Counted from the stretch's first letter, positions 38,422 through 47,956 are shown. The stretch is 64,000 nt of DNA from Pseudomonas haemolytica (GCF_009659625.1 NZ_VOIW01000002.1:248001-312000); one strand, 5' to 3'. The notes: generated from the sequence alone by a model not told the origin. Numbers and translations: made by a program.

Positions 38422-39297
38422 ATGAGTGCAGAACTGATTGTCGCCGCCCGCAATGCCGTGGGCGAATGCCCGGTGTGGGTCCCTGAGGAAAACGCCCTGT
38501 ACTGGGTGGATATCCCCAACGGCAGCCTGCAACGCTGGAACGCCGCTACCGGCCATATGGCCGTGTGGAAAGCCCCGCAGGCGCTCGCCTGTATCGCACG
38601 CACCCAGGCGGGCAACTGGGTGGCCGGCATGCAGACCGGCTTCTTCCAATTGACGCCTCACAATGACGGCAGCCTCGACACTATGCCCCTGGCCAGCGTC
38701 GAGCACCCGCGCCCGGACATGCGCCTGAACGATGGCCGCTGTGATCGCCAGGGCCGTTTCTGGGCGGGGAGCATGGTGCTGGACATGGGCCTGAACGCGG
38801 CCGAGGGCACCCTCTATCGCTACACCTCAGGGGTTGCGCCCTACGCGCAGTTGGGTGGCTTCATCACGCTCAATGGCCTGGCCTTCAGCCCCGATGGCCG
38901 CACGATGTACGCCTCGGATTCGCACCCGCGGGTGCAGCAGGTCTGGGCCTTCGACTACGACATCGAGACCGGCACGCCGTCCAATCGCCGCGTATTCATT
39001 GATATGAATCAGTTCCCCGGCCGCCCCGACGGCGCCGCCGTGGATGCCGAGGGCGGCTACTGGATCTGTGCCAACGACGCCGGTCTGATCCACCGCTTCA
39101 CCCCCGACGGACGCCTGGACCGCTCCCTGAGCGTGCCGGTGAAAAAACCCACCATGTGTGCATTTGGCGGCAGTCGCCTGGACACGCTGTACGTCACGTC
39201 GATACGTGACGATGTGAGTGAACAGTCGCTGTCCGGCGGCGTATTCGCCCTTAACCCCAGCGTCCAGGGGCTGCCCGAACCGCGCTTCATCCTCTAG
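38422..39297 (+). CDS. SMP-30/gluconolactonase-family lactonase
   Basis: A 291-residue six-bladed beta-propeller lactonase. Metal-site residues are in AVGECPVWVPEENALYWVD, RLNDGRCDRQGRFWAGSM and FSPDGRTMYASDS, with GRPDGAAVDAEGGYW providing the late Asp. Thirty bases after udh on the same strand, so I infer it opens the galactaro- or glucaro-lactone made by uronate dehydrogenase. The exact lactone isomer cannot be told. No aldarate dehydratase or transporter is in the window. Confidence 0.88.
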   Translation: MSAELIVAARNAVGECPVWVPEENALYWVDIPNGSLQRWNAATGHMAVWKAPQALACIARTQAGNWVAGMQTGFFQLTPHNDGSLDTMPLASVEHPRPDMRLNDGRCDRQGRFWAGSMVLDMGLNAAEGTLYRYTSGVAPYAQLGGFITLNGLAFSPDGRTMYASDSHPRVQQVWAFDYDIETGTPSNRRVFIDMNQFPGRPDGAAVDAEGGYWICANDAGLIHRFTPDGRLDRSLSVPVKKPTMCAFGGSRLDTLYVTSIRDDVSEQSLSGGVFALNPSVQGLPEPRFIL

Positions 39298-39335
39298 CTG
39301 CATCGCTGTGCCTTGAATACAGTAATGACACAATT

Positions 39336-39356
39336 GGCGAGCAAGCCCGCTCTCAC
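39336..39356 (-). repeat. Single REP, diverged (GTGAGAGCGGGCTTGC)
   Basis: Minus-strand singlet with GTGAGAGC in place of GTGGGAGC. Lies between the convergent lactonase and emrA-like genes. Confidence 0.75.
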
Positions 39357-39380
39357 ATGTTGCTCTCCCCTGTCTGGGTG

Positions 39381-40526
39381 TCAGGGTGGTGAATTCTTGA
39401 GGCGCCCTGCGGTATCAATACTCACCACCACCGACAACCCCGGTCGCAGCCGCTCACTCTCGGCCTGATCCGGGTCCACCGTAATCCTCACCGGCACCCG
39501 CTGGGCGATCTTCACGAAGTTGCCGGTGGCATTGTCCGCCTGCAACAGGCTGAACTCGGACCCGGTCGCCGGGGAGATGTGCTGCACCGTGCCATGGAAT
39601 TTGCGGTGGTTCAGCGCATCCACGGTGAAGGTCACTGGCTGGCCCACCTGCACATTGTCCATCTGGGTTTCTTTCATGTTGGCAATCACCCACAGCTGCT
39701 TGGGCACCAAGGCCATCAACTGCGCGCCAGAGTTGACGTAGGCGCCCAGGCGCACGCCGATCTGCCCCAGTTGGCCATCCCGGGGCGCGGTGATGCGGGT
39801 GTTGGACAAATCGATGCGCGCCAGTTCCACCGCCGCCTCGGCACTCGCCACTGCCGCTTCCAGGGAGCCGCGGTTGACGATCACCGTCTGCAGGTCCTGG
39901 CGGGCAATTTCCAGGCTGGCATGGGCCTGGGCCACGGCGGCGATGGTCTGGGCATTGGCGGCACGGGTCACGTCCAGTTCGCGCCTGGACACCGAACCAT
40001 CGCTGATCAGCTCTTCATTGCGGCGTAGATCCGCCGTGCTCTTGCGCGCCTGGGCCTGGCTGTCCACCAACGCGGCCTGGCGCAACTTGATGGTCGCTTC
40101 GGCGCTGTTGCGTTGCTGTACTACATTGGCCAACGACGCTTTCTGCACCGCCAGTTGCGCCAGGGCCTGGTCCATGCGCTGCTTGTAGATGCGGTCATCC
40201 AGGCGTACCAGCAGGTCGCCGGCCTTGACGTACTGGAAGTCCTGCACCGGCACTTCGAACACATAGCCGCTGAGCTGCGGGCCGATAATCGTCACCTGCC
40301 CCCGCACCAAGGCGTTTTCGGTGGTCTCCACCGCGCTGCTGAACGGTGGCAGCTGCCAGGCGTACAGCACGATCAGCACACCGATGATGGCAATCGCGGC
40401 AAAGCCCAGGGACGAGAGGATGCGCACCCGCAGTGGCCGCAACTCGGTAGGTACGGCGCCCGGCGGCGTGCTGCCTTCCGGTGTGGCGGCGATGGCAGTC
40501 GTGGTGGTGGTTGAAGGTTCAGTCAT
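39381..40526 (-). CDS. HlyD/EmrA-family secretion adaptor
   Basis: A 381-residue membrane fusion protein. A Thr/Pro-rich cytoplasmic N-terminus precedes one membrane helix (SLGFAAIAIIGVLIVLYAW, about residues 36-55), then the lipoyl half-motifs (VTIIGPQLSGYVFEVPV; ITAPRDGQLGQIGVRLG) around a long coiled coil, and a beta-barrel ending. The ATG overlaps the stop of the MFS partner as ATGA, so the two are translationally coupled. It forms an EmrAB-type pump with an external TolC-like channel. Confidence 0.9.
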   Translation of the reverse strand: MTEPSTTTTTAIAATPEGSTPPGAVPTELRPLRVRILSSLGFAAIAIIGVLIVLYAWQLPPFSSAVETTENALVRGQVTIIGPQLSGYVFEVPVQDFQYVKAGDLLVRLDDRIYKQRMDQALAQLAVQKASLANVVQQRNSAEATIKLRQAALVDSQAQARKSTADLRRNEELISDGSVSRRELDVTRAANAQTIAAVAQAHASLEIARQDLQTVIVNRGSLEAAVASAEAAVELARIDLSNTRITAPRDGQLGQIGVRLGAYVNSGAQLMALVPKQLWVIANMKETQMDNVQVGQPVTFTVDALNHRKFHGTVQHISPATGSEFSLLQADNATGNFVKIAQRVPVRITVDPDQAESERLRPGLSVVVSIDTAGRLKNSPP

Positions 40527-42166
40527 GAAGTCGCGCCGCTGGGTTGAACAGGAGGGGTTGCCTTGGTGGTGCTCATCAGCCACAGGCTGCGGGTAAAGAT
40601 CCAGAGCATGGTCAGGATCGCGATAATCGCGATCAGCATGAAGACATCGTTGTACGCCATTACGTTCGCCTCACGGGTGGCCGCCGTGGCCAGGCTGCGG
40701 ATGCCCATCAGGTTGCGCAACTCCGGGTCGGCGACGATCCCGCCATAGGCCGAACCACCGCTCTGCACCCGCGCCGCCACACGCGGGTCGATCAGGGTCA
40801 GGTGCTCGACGATCATGCTCGAGTGGTACTTCTCGCGCACGATCTGGAAGGTGCCGAGCAACGCCGCGCCGATCAGGCCGCCGAGGTTCTGGCAAATCCC
40901 GAACATCACCGAAAAGCTCACCAGGTTGCGCGGGTTGGTCAGCACGTTTTTCGTGCCCAGCACCATGGTCGGCCCGAGGAAGAACGTGCCGCCAAAGCCT
41001 AGCAGGAACTGGCTGATGTACAGGTTTTGCGGGCGAGTGAGATTGCTGGAAAAACTGTCCATCACCGAGCCTGTCGCCATCAACGCCAGGGAAATGATCA
41101 AGGGCATCAGCAGGTGCGCCGGGTTGATCGTCAAGGCGCTGACCACCAGCCCGGCAATCGCCCCGGCCAGCATCACCACGTACAGGGTGTGCATCTGCTG
41201 GTAGCTCATGTTCAGCATCTGCATGAACCCCACCGCACCGGTGGACTGCTCGGACAACACCATGCGGATCAGCACCACCGCCAGGGCCAGGCGAATCATC
41301 ACGCCGCTGCCAAGCCAACGCGTCATCAGCATCGGGTTGCTGCGGTTATGCTCGATGGCCAGCCCCGCCATGATCAACACCAGGGAGCAGGCCGAGGCCA
41401 CGCCGATCCACGGCGCCTCCAGCCACCAGTCGATGCGCCCCAGGGACAACACCGCGCAGAGCAAGGCCACGCCACTGGCGAGGATGGCGAAGGTGAGGAA
41501 GTCGAGTTTTTCAAAGGTCTTGAAGCGGTCACCGGGCGGCAGTTTGAGCAGAAACACACAACCCAGGCAGATCAGCGCCAGGCCCAGTTCAAACAGATAC
41601 AACCCGCGCCATTCGGCGATTTGCAGCAAGTCCTCGGAGAACAATCGCGCCAGGGGCAGGGCCAACTGCGCGGTGCCCAACCCCAGCACCAGGGCTTTCA
41701 AGCGCCATTTGGCCGGGAAGGCCTGGATCATGTAGTACAAGCCCAACGAACTCAGCGCCGCACCCACCATGCCGTGGGCGGCCCTGACCGCGATGGCCGA
41801 ACTGAGGTCGTTGACGAACAAGTGGCCGAACGTCACCAGCGCATACAGCACCAGGAACACCTCGGTGAACGCCCGCAGGCCGAACTGCTGGCGAAACTTG
41901 ACCAACAGCAGGTTCATGCACACGTTGGTCATGACATAGGCGGCGGGCAGCCAGGCCATTTCGGCGGTGGTCGCGCCGAGGGCGCCTTGCAGGTATTGCA
42001 GGTTGGCGATAACCAGGGCATTGCCCAGGCCACCGGTGATTGCCACCAGCACGCCCACCAGCGCAAACAGCCAGCGCTTGTGGGTGGGGTGCAACGGCGT
42101 CGACGGCGAGCCGGGCAGGCTCGGTCGCTCATGGGGCTGCCAGGTGTGGGGGGTGTATTTATCCAT
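40523..42166 (-). CDS. MFS transporter, DHA2/EmrB family
   Basis: A 547-residue 14-helix drug:H+ antiporter-2 type permease. The first helix region reads ALVGVLVAITGGLGNALV, followed by TTAEMAWLPAAYVMTNVC, a position equivalent to the DHA2 motif. A periplasmic loop between the last two helices is long. It starts at 42166 after AAGGTCACC; the upstream 30 codons in frame are unlikely. Coupled with the downstream adaptor as an EmrAB-like exporter. Substrate unknown. Confidence 0.88.
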   Translation of the reverse strand: MDKYTPHTWQPHERPSLPGSPSTPLHPTHKRWLFALVGVLVAITGGLGNALVIANLQYLQGALGATTAEMAWLPAAYVMTNVCMNLLLVKFRQQFGLRAFTEVFLVLYALVTFGHLFVNDLSSAIAVRAAHGMVGAALSSLGLYYMIQAFPAKWRLKALVLGLGTAQLALPLARLFSEDLLQIAEWRGLYLFELGLALICLGCVFLLKLPPGDRFKTFEKLDFLTFAILASGVALLCAVLSLGRIDWWLEAPWIGVASACSLVLIMAGLAIEHNRSNPMLMTRWLGSGVMIRLALAVVLIRMVLSEQSTGAVGFMQMLNMSYQQMHTLYVVMLAGAIAGLVVSALTINPAHLLMPLIISLALMATGSVMDSFSSNLTRPQNLYISQFLLGFGGTFFLGPTMVLGTKNVLTNPRNLVSFSVMFGICQNLGGLIGAALLGTFQIVREKYHSSMIVEHLTLIDPRVAARVQSGGSAYGGIVADPELRNLMGIRSLATAATREANVMAYNDVFMLIAIIAILTMLWIFTRSLWLMSTTKATPPVQPSGATS

Positions 42167-42206
42167 TCGGTGACCTTGGTGATCCGACGTGCAAGGCCGG
42201 TGAATC

Positions 42207-42238
42207 CGCTGCTCAGGGCGTAGTAAACCTGAGCAGCG
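42207..42238. promoter_or_regulatory. 11-bp inverted repeat upstream of the EmrB-like gene
   Basis: CGCTGCTCAGG and CCTGAGCAGCG are perfect arms around a 10-base loop, 41 bp upstream of the emrB-like ATG and 59 bp after the toxin-like gene. No T-run follows on the minus strand. It could be an operator, a leader hairpin, or a weak terminator for the large gene. Confidence 0.4.
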
Positions 42239-42296
42239 TTTATCTTGCCATGCCAAGGGCGCAATTGCTCCTCAGACGGGCACCGAGCGCTTGAAC

Positions 42297-45200
42297 TCAG
42301 CTATCGGGATCCGGCTTGATCGCGATATCAGGCACCGGCTCATAGAACGGCCCATAGTCCAGCAGCAATTCATCACCTTTCTTGATGTCCTTCAGCGCCA
42401 CATAGAACGTCAGGTTTTTTCCGACCGCGACGGAAACGACATTGTTCGACTGCCACGCCGGCCCATTACGCAGTTGCGAGGTATTGATCAGGCTCAGGGT
42501 GTTGCCCGTGTGCAGTCCACTGACCGTCCGCGTGCCCGAACGTGTACCGAACAGGTAAGTCAGCACAGCCCGTGAGCCTTGCTTGCGTTGCTCCTGGAAC
42601 AGCGACGCCTCGTCTGCATGGTATTTGCCTGCATACGGGCCAAGCACCTCGAACTGGGGAATATCGCGCCGCGCCCACACCGATGCGCCGCGAGCCGGCC
42701 CACCGTCGTCCAGCGCCGTGACCACTTCCATAGCCTCATCAAACCGAGACGGGTGTTGGCCTTCGGTGCGCAGCCAGTCTTTGATCGACGCCTTGATCTG
42801 GGCTGAAACGCGCGCCTTCGTTGGGCTATCCAGCCCGTCAAGCACGCCATTCCAGTGGGCGATACGAATGTCATCGATAGAGCCCTCAAGTGCTTGGGTC
42901 AAGCTGAGCCTGGGGTTCACCGGGTCCTGCAGAATCGGCAGTGTGTTATCGATCTGATGGCGAGGCAGTGACGGAGAAACGTTGGGTTCAACCTTGACAA
43001 CGACGACGTCCGAAGATGGACCAGGGACCTGTTCGCTCTGTGATGTGTCAGTGGGTTTGTTCAGACCCGTAGATTTCGGCGGCGGCGGATCCGAAGGGGC
43101 TGGCGCAGGTCGTTTTCGTGCCGTACCCGCAGCAGGTGGCCCGGACGCAGGGGGGTGCGCGGGATTTTGCCCTGCCCGATTGAGGCGCTGCACGGTCGCC
43201 TCCTTTAAAGAACCATCGGCGTTAACGTGCTGACGCCAAGTGTTTGGGTTGAGCCCATGTTGGCTCAAGAACTGCGACGGCGTGACTGAATTGTTCGGTT
43301 GAACGAAGAGCGCGCTCCACTGGCGTAAATAGTCATCGGTAAGCACGGTGTAGGTGTGACCGGCCGCCCTGTTCAACAACGCTTCACCGGACGGCCCCAG
43401 GCCACCATCTCGCCGCACACAGTTTGTGAACGTACTCGGATTAAGGTGATGTTGACCGGCAAATCCATGCATGGTCATGGCGTCACGCGCCTGCTGTGTC
43501 TTGCTTTGCCAATCACGGATATGCGTTTCAGTCACCGTATTGAAGGGTATGTTGACGGCGCGGTCGCGCACAATCTTGCCGGTATCGCTCAACTGGCCGT
43601 CAGGCTGCACGTAGTAGGTAAAGGTTTTCGGGGAGAGGTTGCGCTGTTGAGCAAAGCCCTCACGGGTCATGCTTTGCTGTTGCGCGGGCGACAACGCCTC
43701 CCACTCGCGTAGATGTTCGGCAGTGATTAGCTGTTTGCGTGCCGAAGCCTGGAACGTGGGGGCAAGCGCGGTGTTTTGCTCTGCCTGATTGAGACGTTGC
43801 ACGGCCGCCTCTTTCAAGGAGCCGTCCTTTTTCACGAAGCGACTCCAACTGCCTGGGCTGAGCCTGTGCTGGCTTAAGAACTGCGCTTGTGTCACTGAGT
43901 TGTTCGGTTGCGCCAAGAGCGTGCGCCACTGGTGTAAATGCTCATCGGTAATCACCTCATAGGCAGCACCGGCAGCCCTGCCCAGCAGCTCTTCACCCTC
44001 TGGGCCCAGGCTACCATCTACCCGTACATGATTTCTGAGCGTATGCATATTAACGTGATGATGGCAGGCAAACCCGTCTATGGTCATCGCGCCACGTTCC
44101 TGCTGAGTCATGCCTTGCCAAATACGGATATGCGCTTCGGACACCTTATTGAAGGGCGTGTTGGCGGGGCGGCTACGCACGATCAAGCCGGTTTCGCTCA
44201 GCCCACCGTCAGCTTTCACACAGTACTCAAACGCTTTCCAAGGCAGTTGATGCTGCCGGGCAAAGCCCTTAGGGCTAAGCCTGACTTGCTCCAGGCGCGG
44301 CAACGCTTCCCAAGCCCGCAAATGTTCAGCCGTGATCTGCTTTGGCGCCCCGCCACCGGCTGCCCCCACGCGTTGCCATTGGTCACCCTGTATGTGCATG
44401 ACCAGCAATTCGGTTTTCTTGCCGTTGTGATAAATATGCGCCTGCACGCCGCCATCCTGCGTGCGAGAGACCTGTCGGACCTCGTACACCGCCGTCTTAC
44501 CGCTGCTTTCGGTATGGCGTATATGCGACAGGTGCCCATCGGCTGCCACATACACGCCCTGACTGTTGCGTGAGAGCCCGGCGATGCGCGACTCGGGCAC
44601 TTTGAAGTGCCCGTACAGCTCTTGGCTCAATGCGTACAGTGCATCGGTATGGCCGGTGCTGACGCTACCTGCGACAGCCTGGGTCGCGACTGCAAATTCG
44701 TCGAGCGGGCTTGCGTAAGGTCGCATCGTGTCGGCATCAAAAGCATACCAATGGCCGCTCTTGAGCACTGCGGCGCCTTCGATGGTCTCGCCAGCCACCT
44801 TTATGGTGCCGATTGCAGCAGCGTCATACTGTTTGCTGAGCGCTTTTAATTGATCGTAACTACCGGTGGCGCCCCTGAGGCGGTTGATGGCTTTGCCGCC
44901 AAGATAAAGGACGCCGTTGCCCATCAGCCTGGCCAAATCGCGCAAACCACTCACAGGGTTGAGCAGGTCTATACTCGCCACGCCGATGACTTTCACCGTC
45001 CGCAACGCCTTGGCTGCGCTGGAGAGCGCAGTACTGCCAATCTTGAGCAGTTTTCCCGCGGTTGCGGCGCCGGCGGTAAGAAACCCGAATACATCCAGTA
45101 AGAGATCGAATGCGCCCGCGCCATACTGGCCGCTCTGAAAATTGACAATGGCGGATCTGAACGGGATCAGGTTTAACAAAAACTCGCTCAACGGCTTGAA

Positions 45201-47003
45201 ACTGGCCTTTGCTTTGTCAAAGGCGGTTTGCCCACGGGCTTGTTCTTTGATAGCAGGATCGTCAAGCCCCAAGTGCTCGACGAACGCCGTGGCAATCGCA
45301 TGGGATCGAGAGCTGGTAAAGCTATCCAAGAGTGGGTTATTCAACGGGCGCTCACGACCGAGATCATCTGCCTGATGACTGGGCGTGAACGCTTTGGTGG
45401 TAAACACCTTGTTGGCGTCCCTTAACTCCCTGTTTTTCGCCTTGTACAGGTCCGTCCGTTCAATCGTGCCGTCATTGAAGTTGATGACATAGGCCTGGGA
45501 CTGGCTGCCCAGATCCGTCTTGACGAGCAGATCCGGTTCATTCTGAGCATAGGTATTGTTAAAAAAACCATCTGACACGTATGAGCCTTTTTGAAAAAAA
45601 CTGATTTTTCCACACTCAAAATTTTTCCGATCTTGCAAAGGCAGTTGCGAGATCATGTGCCTGACGGTGGTATTGACGGCGGCCTTTTTTTCCTCGATGG
45701 CGCGGTTGAACTGCCTCTCGAATTCAGCCGGTACGCCAAACTGCGGGTTAACGTTTAACGTCGTTAACACCCTGCGCAGGTCATTGGGCTTAAGTGAACT
45801 GCTGGGTTCATGCGCCTTGAAGGGTCTGGGTTCCAGCCAGTCGATCATGGCGATATCCAATAGCGAATGCCTGCCTCCTTCACCTTCCACGTAATGCTGA
45901 TCAACACTGAATATTTTCTCTTCGAAAAACGCGCCCAGGTCTCCAAACCGCTCCTTCAGCGTGGCCAGTGCGATCTCTTTTCGCGTCGGTAGTGCTTTGT
46001 CCAGAGCCCTGGAAGCAATGAGTCGAGCGTCAAGCTGTGCGTTGAATGCGGTTCTTGCCGATTCGAGGTGTGCGGGGAGGTAGTTGTCGTTGCTTCTTTT
46101 TGTGAGCACTCCATTGGCGATTGCCCAATCCAGCAAAGCAGCCGTTTGTGCTGTCTGGGTGACCGCAGGGTCAAGCCGCCGCGCCTCTTCGGCCTCGCTC
46201 ATGACCTGGGCAAACGTCATACCGAGGACTTTGCCCGGTGCCTGCGCTTCGATCGTCATGGCCGCAATCGTCAGGTTGGCCCATGCCTGGCTGCCAACTT
46301 TCACAGACTTGGGAATGTCTTTAATCAGAAACTGCGGGGCCGACCTGGCCAGCAACAGGTGGGCACCGACCTTTGCCAGCCCAGCGCTGGTTCTACCTGT
46401 GCCACTCAAGTACTCGGCCAGGCCATCCACCACTGCGGATGCGGTTTGCCCCCAATATTTGTCACTGGCCAGATCGAAGCCGGCTATTTTGTTGCGTGCG
46501 GGGGCAGTGATCGACTCAGGGTCCATCTGCAGCGCAATCCCCGCCAACAGGTAATCCGTCACGCTGCTATCGCTGTCAATGCCTTGCATTTTCTGTTGCA
46601 GCGCCTTGCCCATCCGTTGCCCCTGGGGGGAACTGACCAGCGCCTCGAGCATCTTGGCCGGGTCGTTCTGCGCGGCCGCTGGCAAGGGTTGGCGGTAGCG
46701 CAAGAACTCCAGCACACCGCCTTTGGTTTGTATCACCAGCGGCTCGTCGCCCAAATGGTGTGCGTGATTCATCGTGATAAGACGCAAGCGACGTTGTTCG
46801 TCGGCGCTCAACGGTATCGGCCACGACAGCGCCCCTCCCAGATTGCCCAGCGGGGAGCCGGACCTGACGGCTGACGCTGAACCTGGGCTAGAGCGCTCAG
46901 GCGTAACCGACGTGTCGACTTCTTCGGTAACAGGAGGTGATTGATGGTCAAGCGTCAACAGTGGCGATGAGGAGTAGGTCTGTGCAGGGGGAATAGCTGT
47001 CAT
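42297..47003 (-). CDS. Large effector/toxin-like protein with tandem HTH-like modules and SET domain
   Basis: A 1568-residue protein. Residues 1-60 are Ser/Pro/Thr-rich and disordered with no Sec signal peptide. About 60-600 are mostly helical with no motif I recognise. A hydrophobic region follows at 606-660 (FDLLLDVFGFLTAGAATAG). A beta-rich segment at 806-880 (QGVYVAADGHLSHIRH) resembles one seen in large Pseudomonas proteins annotated as dermonecrotic-toxin-domain proteins. Residues 889-1280 are six related modules. A Pro-rich linker with ARKRPAPAPS follows. The last 130 residues read as a SET domain: VWARRDIPQFEVLGPYAGKY, SLINTSQL, and GDELLLDYG with Tyr1550. Codon use looks less GC-biased than the neighbours. 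No secretion or immunity gene is adjacent. I infer a secreted effector that methylates a host protein; this is unproven. Confidence 0.7.
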   Translation of the reverse strand: MTAIPPAQTYSSSPLLTLDHQSPPVTEEVDTSVTPERSSPGSASAVRSGSPLGNLGGALSWPIPLSADEQRRLRLITMNHAHHLGDEPLVIQTKGGVLEFLRYRQPLPAAAQNDPAKMLEALVSSPQGQRMGKALQQKMQGIDSDSSVTDYLLAGIALQMDPESITAPARNKIAGFDLASDKYWGQTASAVVDGLAEYLSGTGRTSAGLAKVGAHLLLARSAPQFLIKDIPKSVKVGSQAWANLTIAAMTIEAQAPGKVLGMTFAQVMSEAEEARRLDPAVTQTAQTAALLDWAIANGVLTKRSNDNYLPAHLESARTAFNAQLDARLIASRALDKALPTRKEIALATLKERFGDLGAFFEEKIFSVDQHYVEGEGGRHSLLDIAMIDWLEPRPFKAHEPSSSLKPNDLRRVLTTLNVNPQFGVPAEFERQFNRAIEEKKAAVNTTVRHMISQLPLQDRKNFECGKISFFQKGSYVSDGFFNNTYAQNEPDLLVKTDLGSQSQAYVINFNDGTIERTDLYKAKNRELRDANKVFTTKAFTPSHQADDLGRERPLNNPLLDSFTSSRSHAIATAFVEHLGLDDPAIKEQARGQTAFDKAKASFKPLSEFLLNLIPFRSAIVNFQSGQYGAGAFDLLLDVFGFLTAGAATAGKLLKIGSTALSSAAKALRTVKVIGVASIDLLNPVSGLRDLARLMGNGVLYLGGKAINRLRGATGSYDQLKALSKQYDAAAIGTIKVAGETIEGAAVLKSGHWYAFDADTMRPYASPLDEFAVATQAVAGSVSTGHTDALYALSQELYGHFKVPESRIAGLSRNSQGVYVAADGHLSHIRHTESSGKTAVYEVRQVSRTQDGGVQAHIYHNGKKTELLVMHIQGDQWQRVGAAGGGAPKQITAEHLRAWEALPRLEQVRLSPKGFARQHQLPWKAFEYCVKADGGLSETGLIVRSRPANTPFNKVSEAHIRIWQGMTQQERGAMTIDGFACHHHVNMHTLRNHVRVDGSLGPEGEELLGRAAGAAYEVITDEHLHQWRTLLAQPNNSVTQAQFLSQHRLSPGSWSRFVKKDGSLKEAAVQRLNQAEQNTALAPTFQASARKQLITAEHLREWEALSPAQQQSMTREGFAQQRNLSPKTFTYYVQPDGQLSDTGKIVRDRAVNIPFNTVTETHIRDWQSKTQQARDAMTMHGFAGQHHLNPSTFTNCVRRDGGLGPSGEALLNRAAGHTYTVLTDDYLRQWSALFVQPNNSVTPSQFLSQHGLNPNTWRQHVNADGSLKEATVQRLNRAGQNPAHPPASGPPAAGTARKRPAPAPSDPPPPKSTGLNKPTDTSQSEQVPGPSSDVVVVKVEPNVSPSLPRHQIDNTLPILQDPVNPRLSLTQALEGSIDDIRIAHWNGVLDGLDSPTKARVSAQIKASIKDWLRTEGQHPSRFDEAMEVVTALDDGGPARGASVWARRDIPQFEVLGPYAGKYHADEASLFQEQRKQGSRAVLTYLFGTRSGTRTVSGLHTGNTLSLINTSQLRNGPAWQSNNVVSVAVGKNLTFYVALKDIKKGDELLLDYGPFYEPVPDIAIKPDPDS
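43164..44339 (-). repeat. Six coding repeats, a duplicated block of three HTH-like modules
   Basis: Within the large protein, residues 889-1280 divide into modules R1-R6 of about 61-75 residues. Each opens with T-x-H-hydrophobic-x-x-W (ITAEHLRAW, VSEAHIRIW, ITDEHLHQW), continues with F-A/L-x-x-H-x-L (GFARQHQL, GFACHHHV, QFLSQHRL) and ends with V-x-x-DG-x-L. R1, R2 and R3 resemble R4, R5 and R6 respectively much more than each other, so a three-module block was duplicated as a unit. Confidence 0.85.
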
Positions 47004-47149
47004 GAGCGATGCCTGTCCATAGTCAAAAAATCATCCTGGCGTTTGCAGTGCTCACTGGGTGTTAAAGCCCAATCAGGAGGTTGCTGCCCAACTACTAGAT
47101 TTTGTGACTATCGCAATGGACGGCGACCTTACGGGTCGCCGGCACAGAG

Positions 47150-47956
47150 TCAGACCAACGCGTTAAACAACATTCCAATCGCCACTACCACGCACAGGCT
47201 GGCAAACCCCACCTGCAAGGTGCGGGCGCGAATCACCGAACACAGGCGCCGTCCCGCTAACATCCCGACGATACTCGCGCCAATAAACACCCAGCCCACC
47301 GGCTCGATGCTCACCCCCGCATGAAACGCCCCCACCACGCCGATCAGCGAAAGCAGGCTGACCACCATCAAGGAAGTCGCGACGACCCCGCGCATCTGCA
47401 CATCGGTCAGTTGCTTGAACGCCGGCACGATCAGGAAGCCACCGCCGACGCCAAGCAGCCCCGACACCGCGCCGGTCACCGCGCCCAATGCAGCCAGGGT
47501 GGCAGTGCATTTGGCGGTCCAGGCCAGGCGCCCGGTCTGCTGGTTAAGCATGCAGTTTTTCTGCGCCCAAGACGCAGAACCATGGTCGCTTGGCCCGGCC
47601 TCGACCTTTTCGCGCTGCAACATGCGCCAGGCCACCAGCACCATCAAGGCACTGAACAGGCCCATCAACAGCTTCTCCGACAATTGATGGGCAACGAACA
47701 CCCCCAAGGGCGAAAACAGCCCGCCGAGCACGGCGATCAACAACGCGGCGCGATAACGCACCAGGCCATGGCGCAGGCCATCAATCGCGCCGACTGCCGC
47801 CGCCGCGCCCACCGCAAGCAGCGACACCGGGGCGGCCTGGGTCATGCTCAAGCCCAGCCCCAGCACCAACGCCGGCACCCCGAGGATGCCGCCGCCGGCG
47901 CCGGTCAGGCCCATGACCAGGCCCATCAATACTCCCAACACACTGGCCAGCAGCAT
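47150..47956 (-). CDS. TauE/SafE-family sulfite/sulfur-anion exporter
   Basis: A 268-residue inner-membrane protein with about eight helices in two repeats, each with a Gly-rich signature (MGLTGAGGGILGVPALVLG and SGLLGVGGGFLIVPAF). The ATG follows the sqr stop with no gap. In the bigR setting such proteins export sulfite formed from persulfide oxidation; I infer the same here. Confidence 0.88.
   Translation of the reverse strand: MLLASVLGVLMGLVMGLTGAGGGILGVPALVLGLGLSMTQAAPVSLLAVGAAAAVGAIDGLRHGLVRYRAALLIAVLGGLFSPLGVFVAHQLSEKLLMGLFSALMVLVAWRMLQREKVEAGPSDHGSASWAQKNCMLNQQTGRLAWTAKCTATLAALGAVTGAVSGLLGVGGGFLIVPAFKQLTDVQMRGVVATSLMVVSLLSLIGVVGAFHAGVSIEPVGWVFIGASIVGMLAGRRLCSVIRARTLQVGFASLCVVVAIGMLFNALV

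Noticed and set aside
42297..47003. Possible frameshift or fusion artefact in the very long gene
   Set aside because: A single uninterrupted frame runs through all domains and the module pattern keeps its register, so no frameshift is needed.
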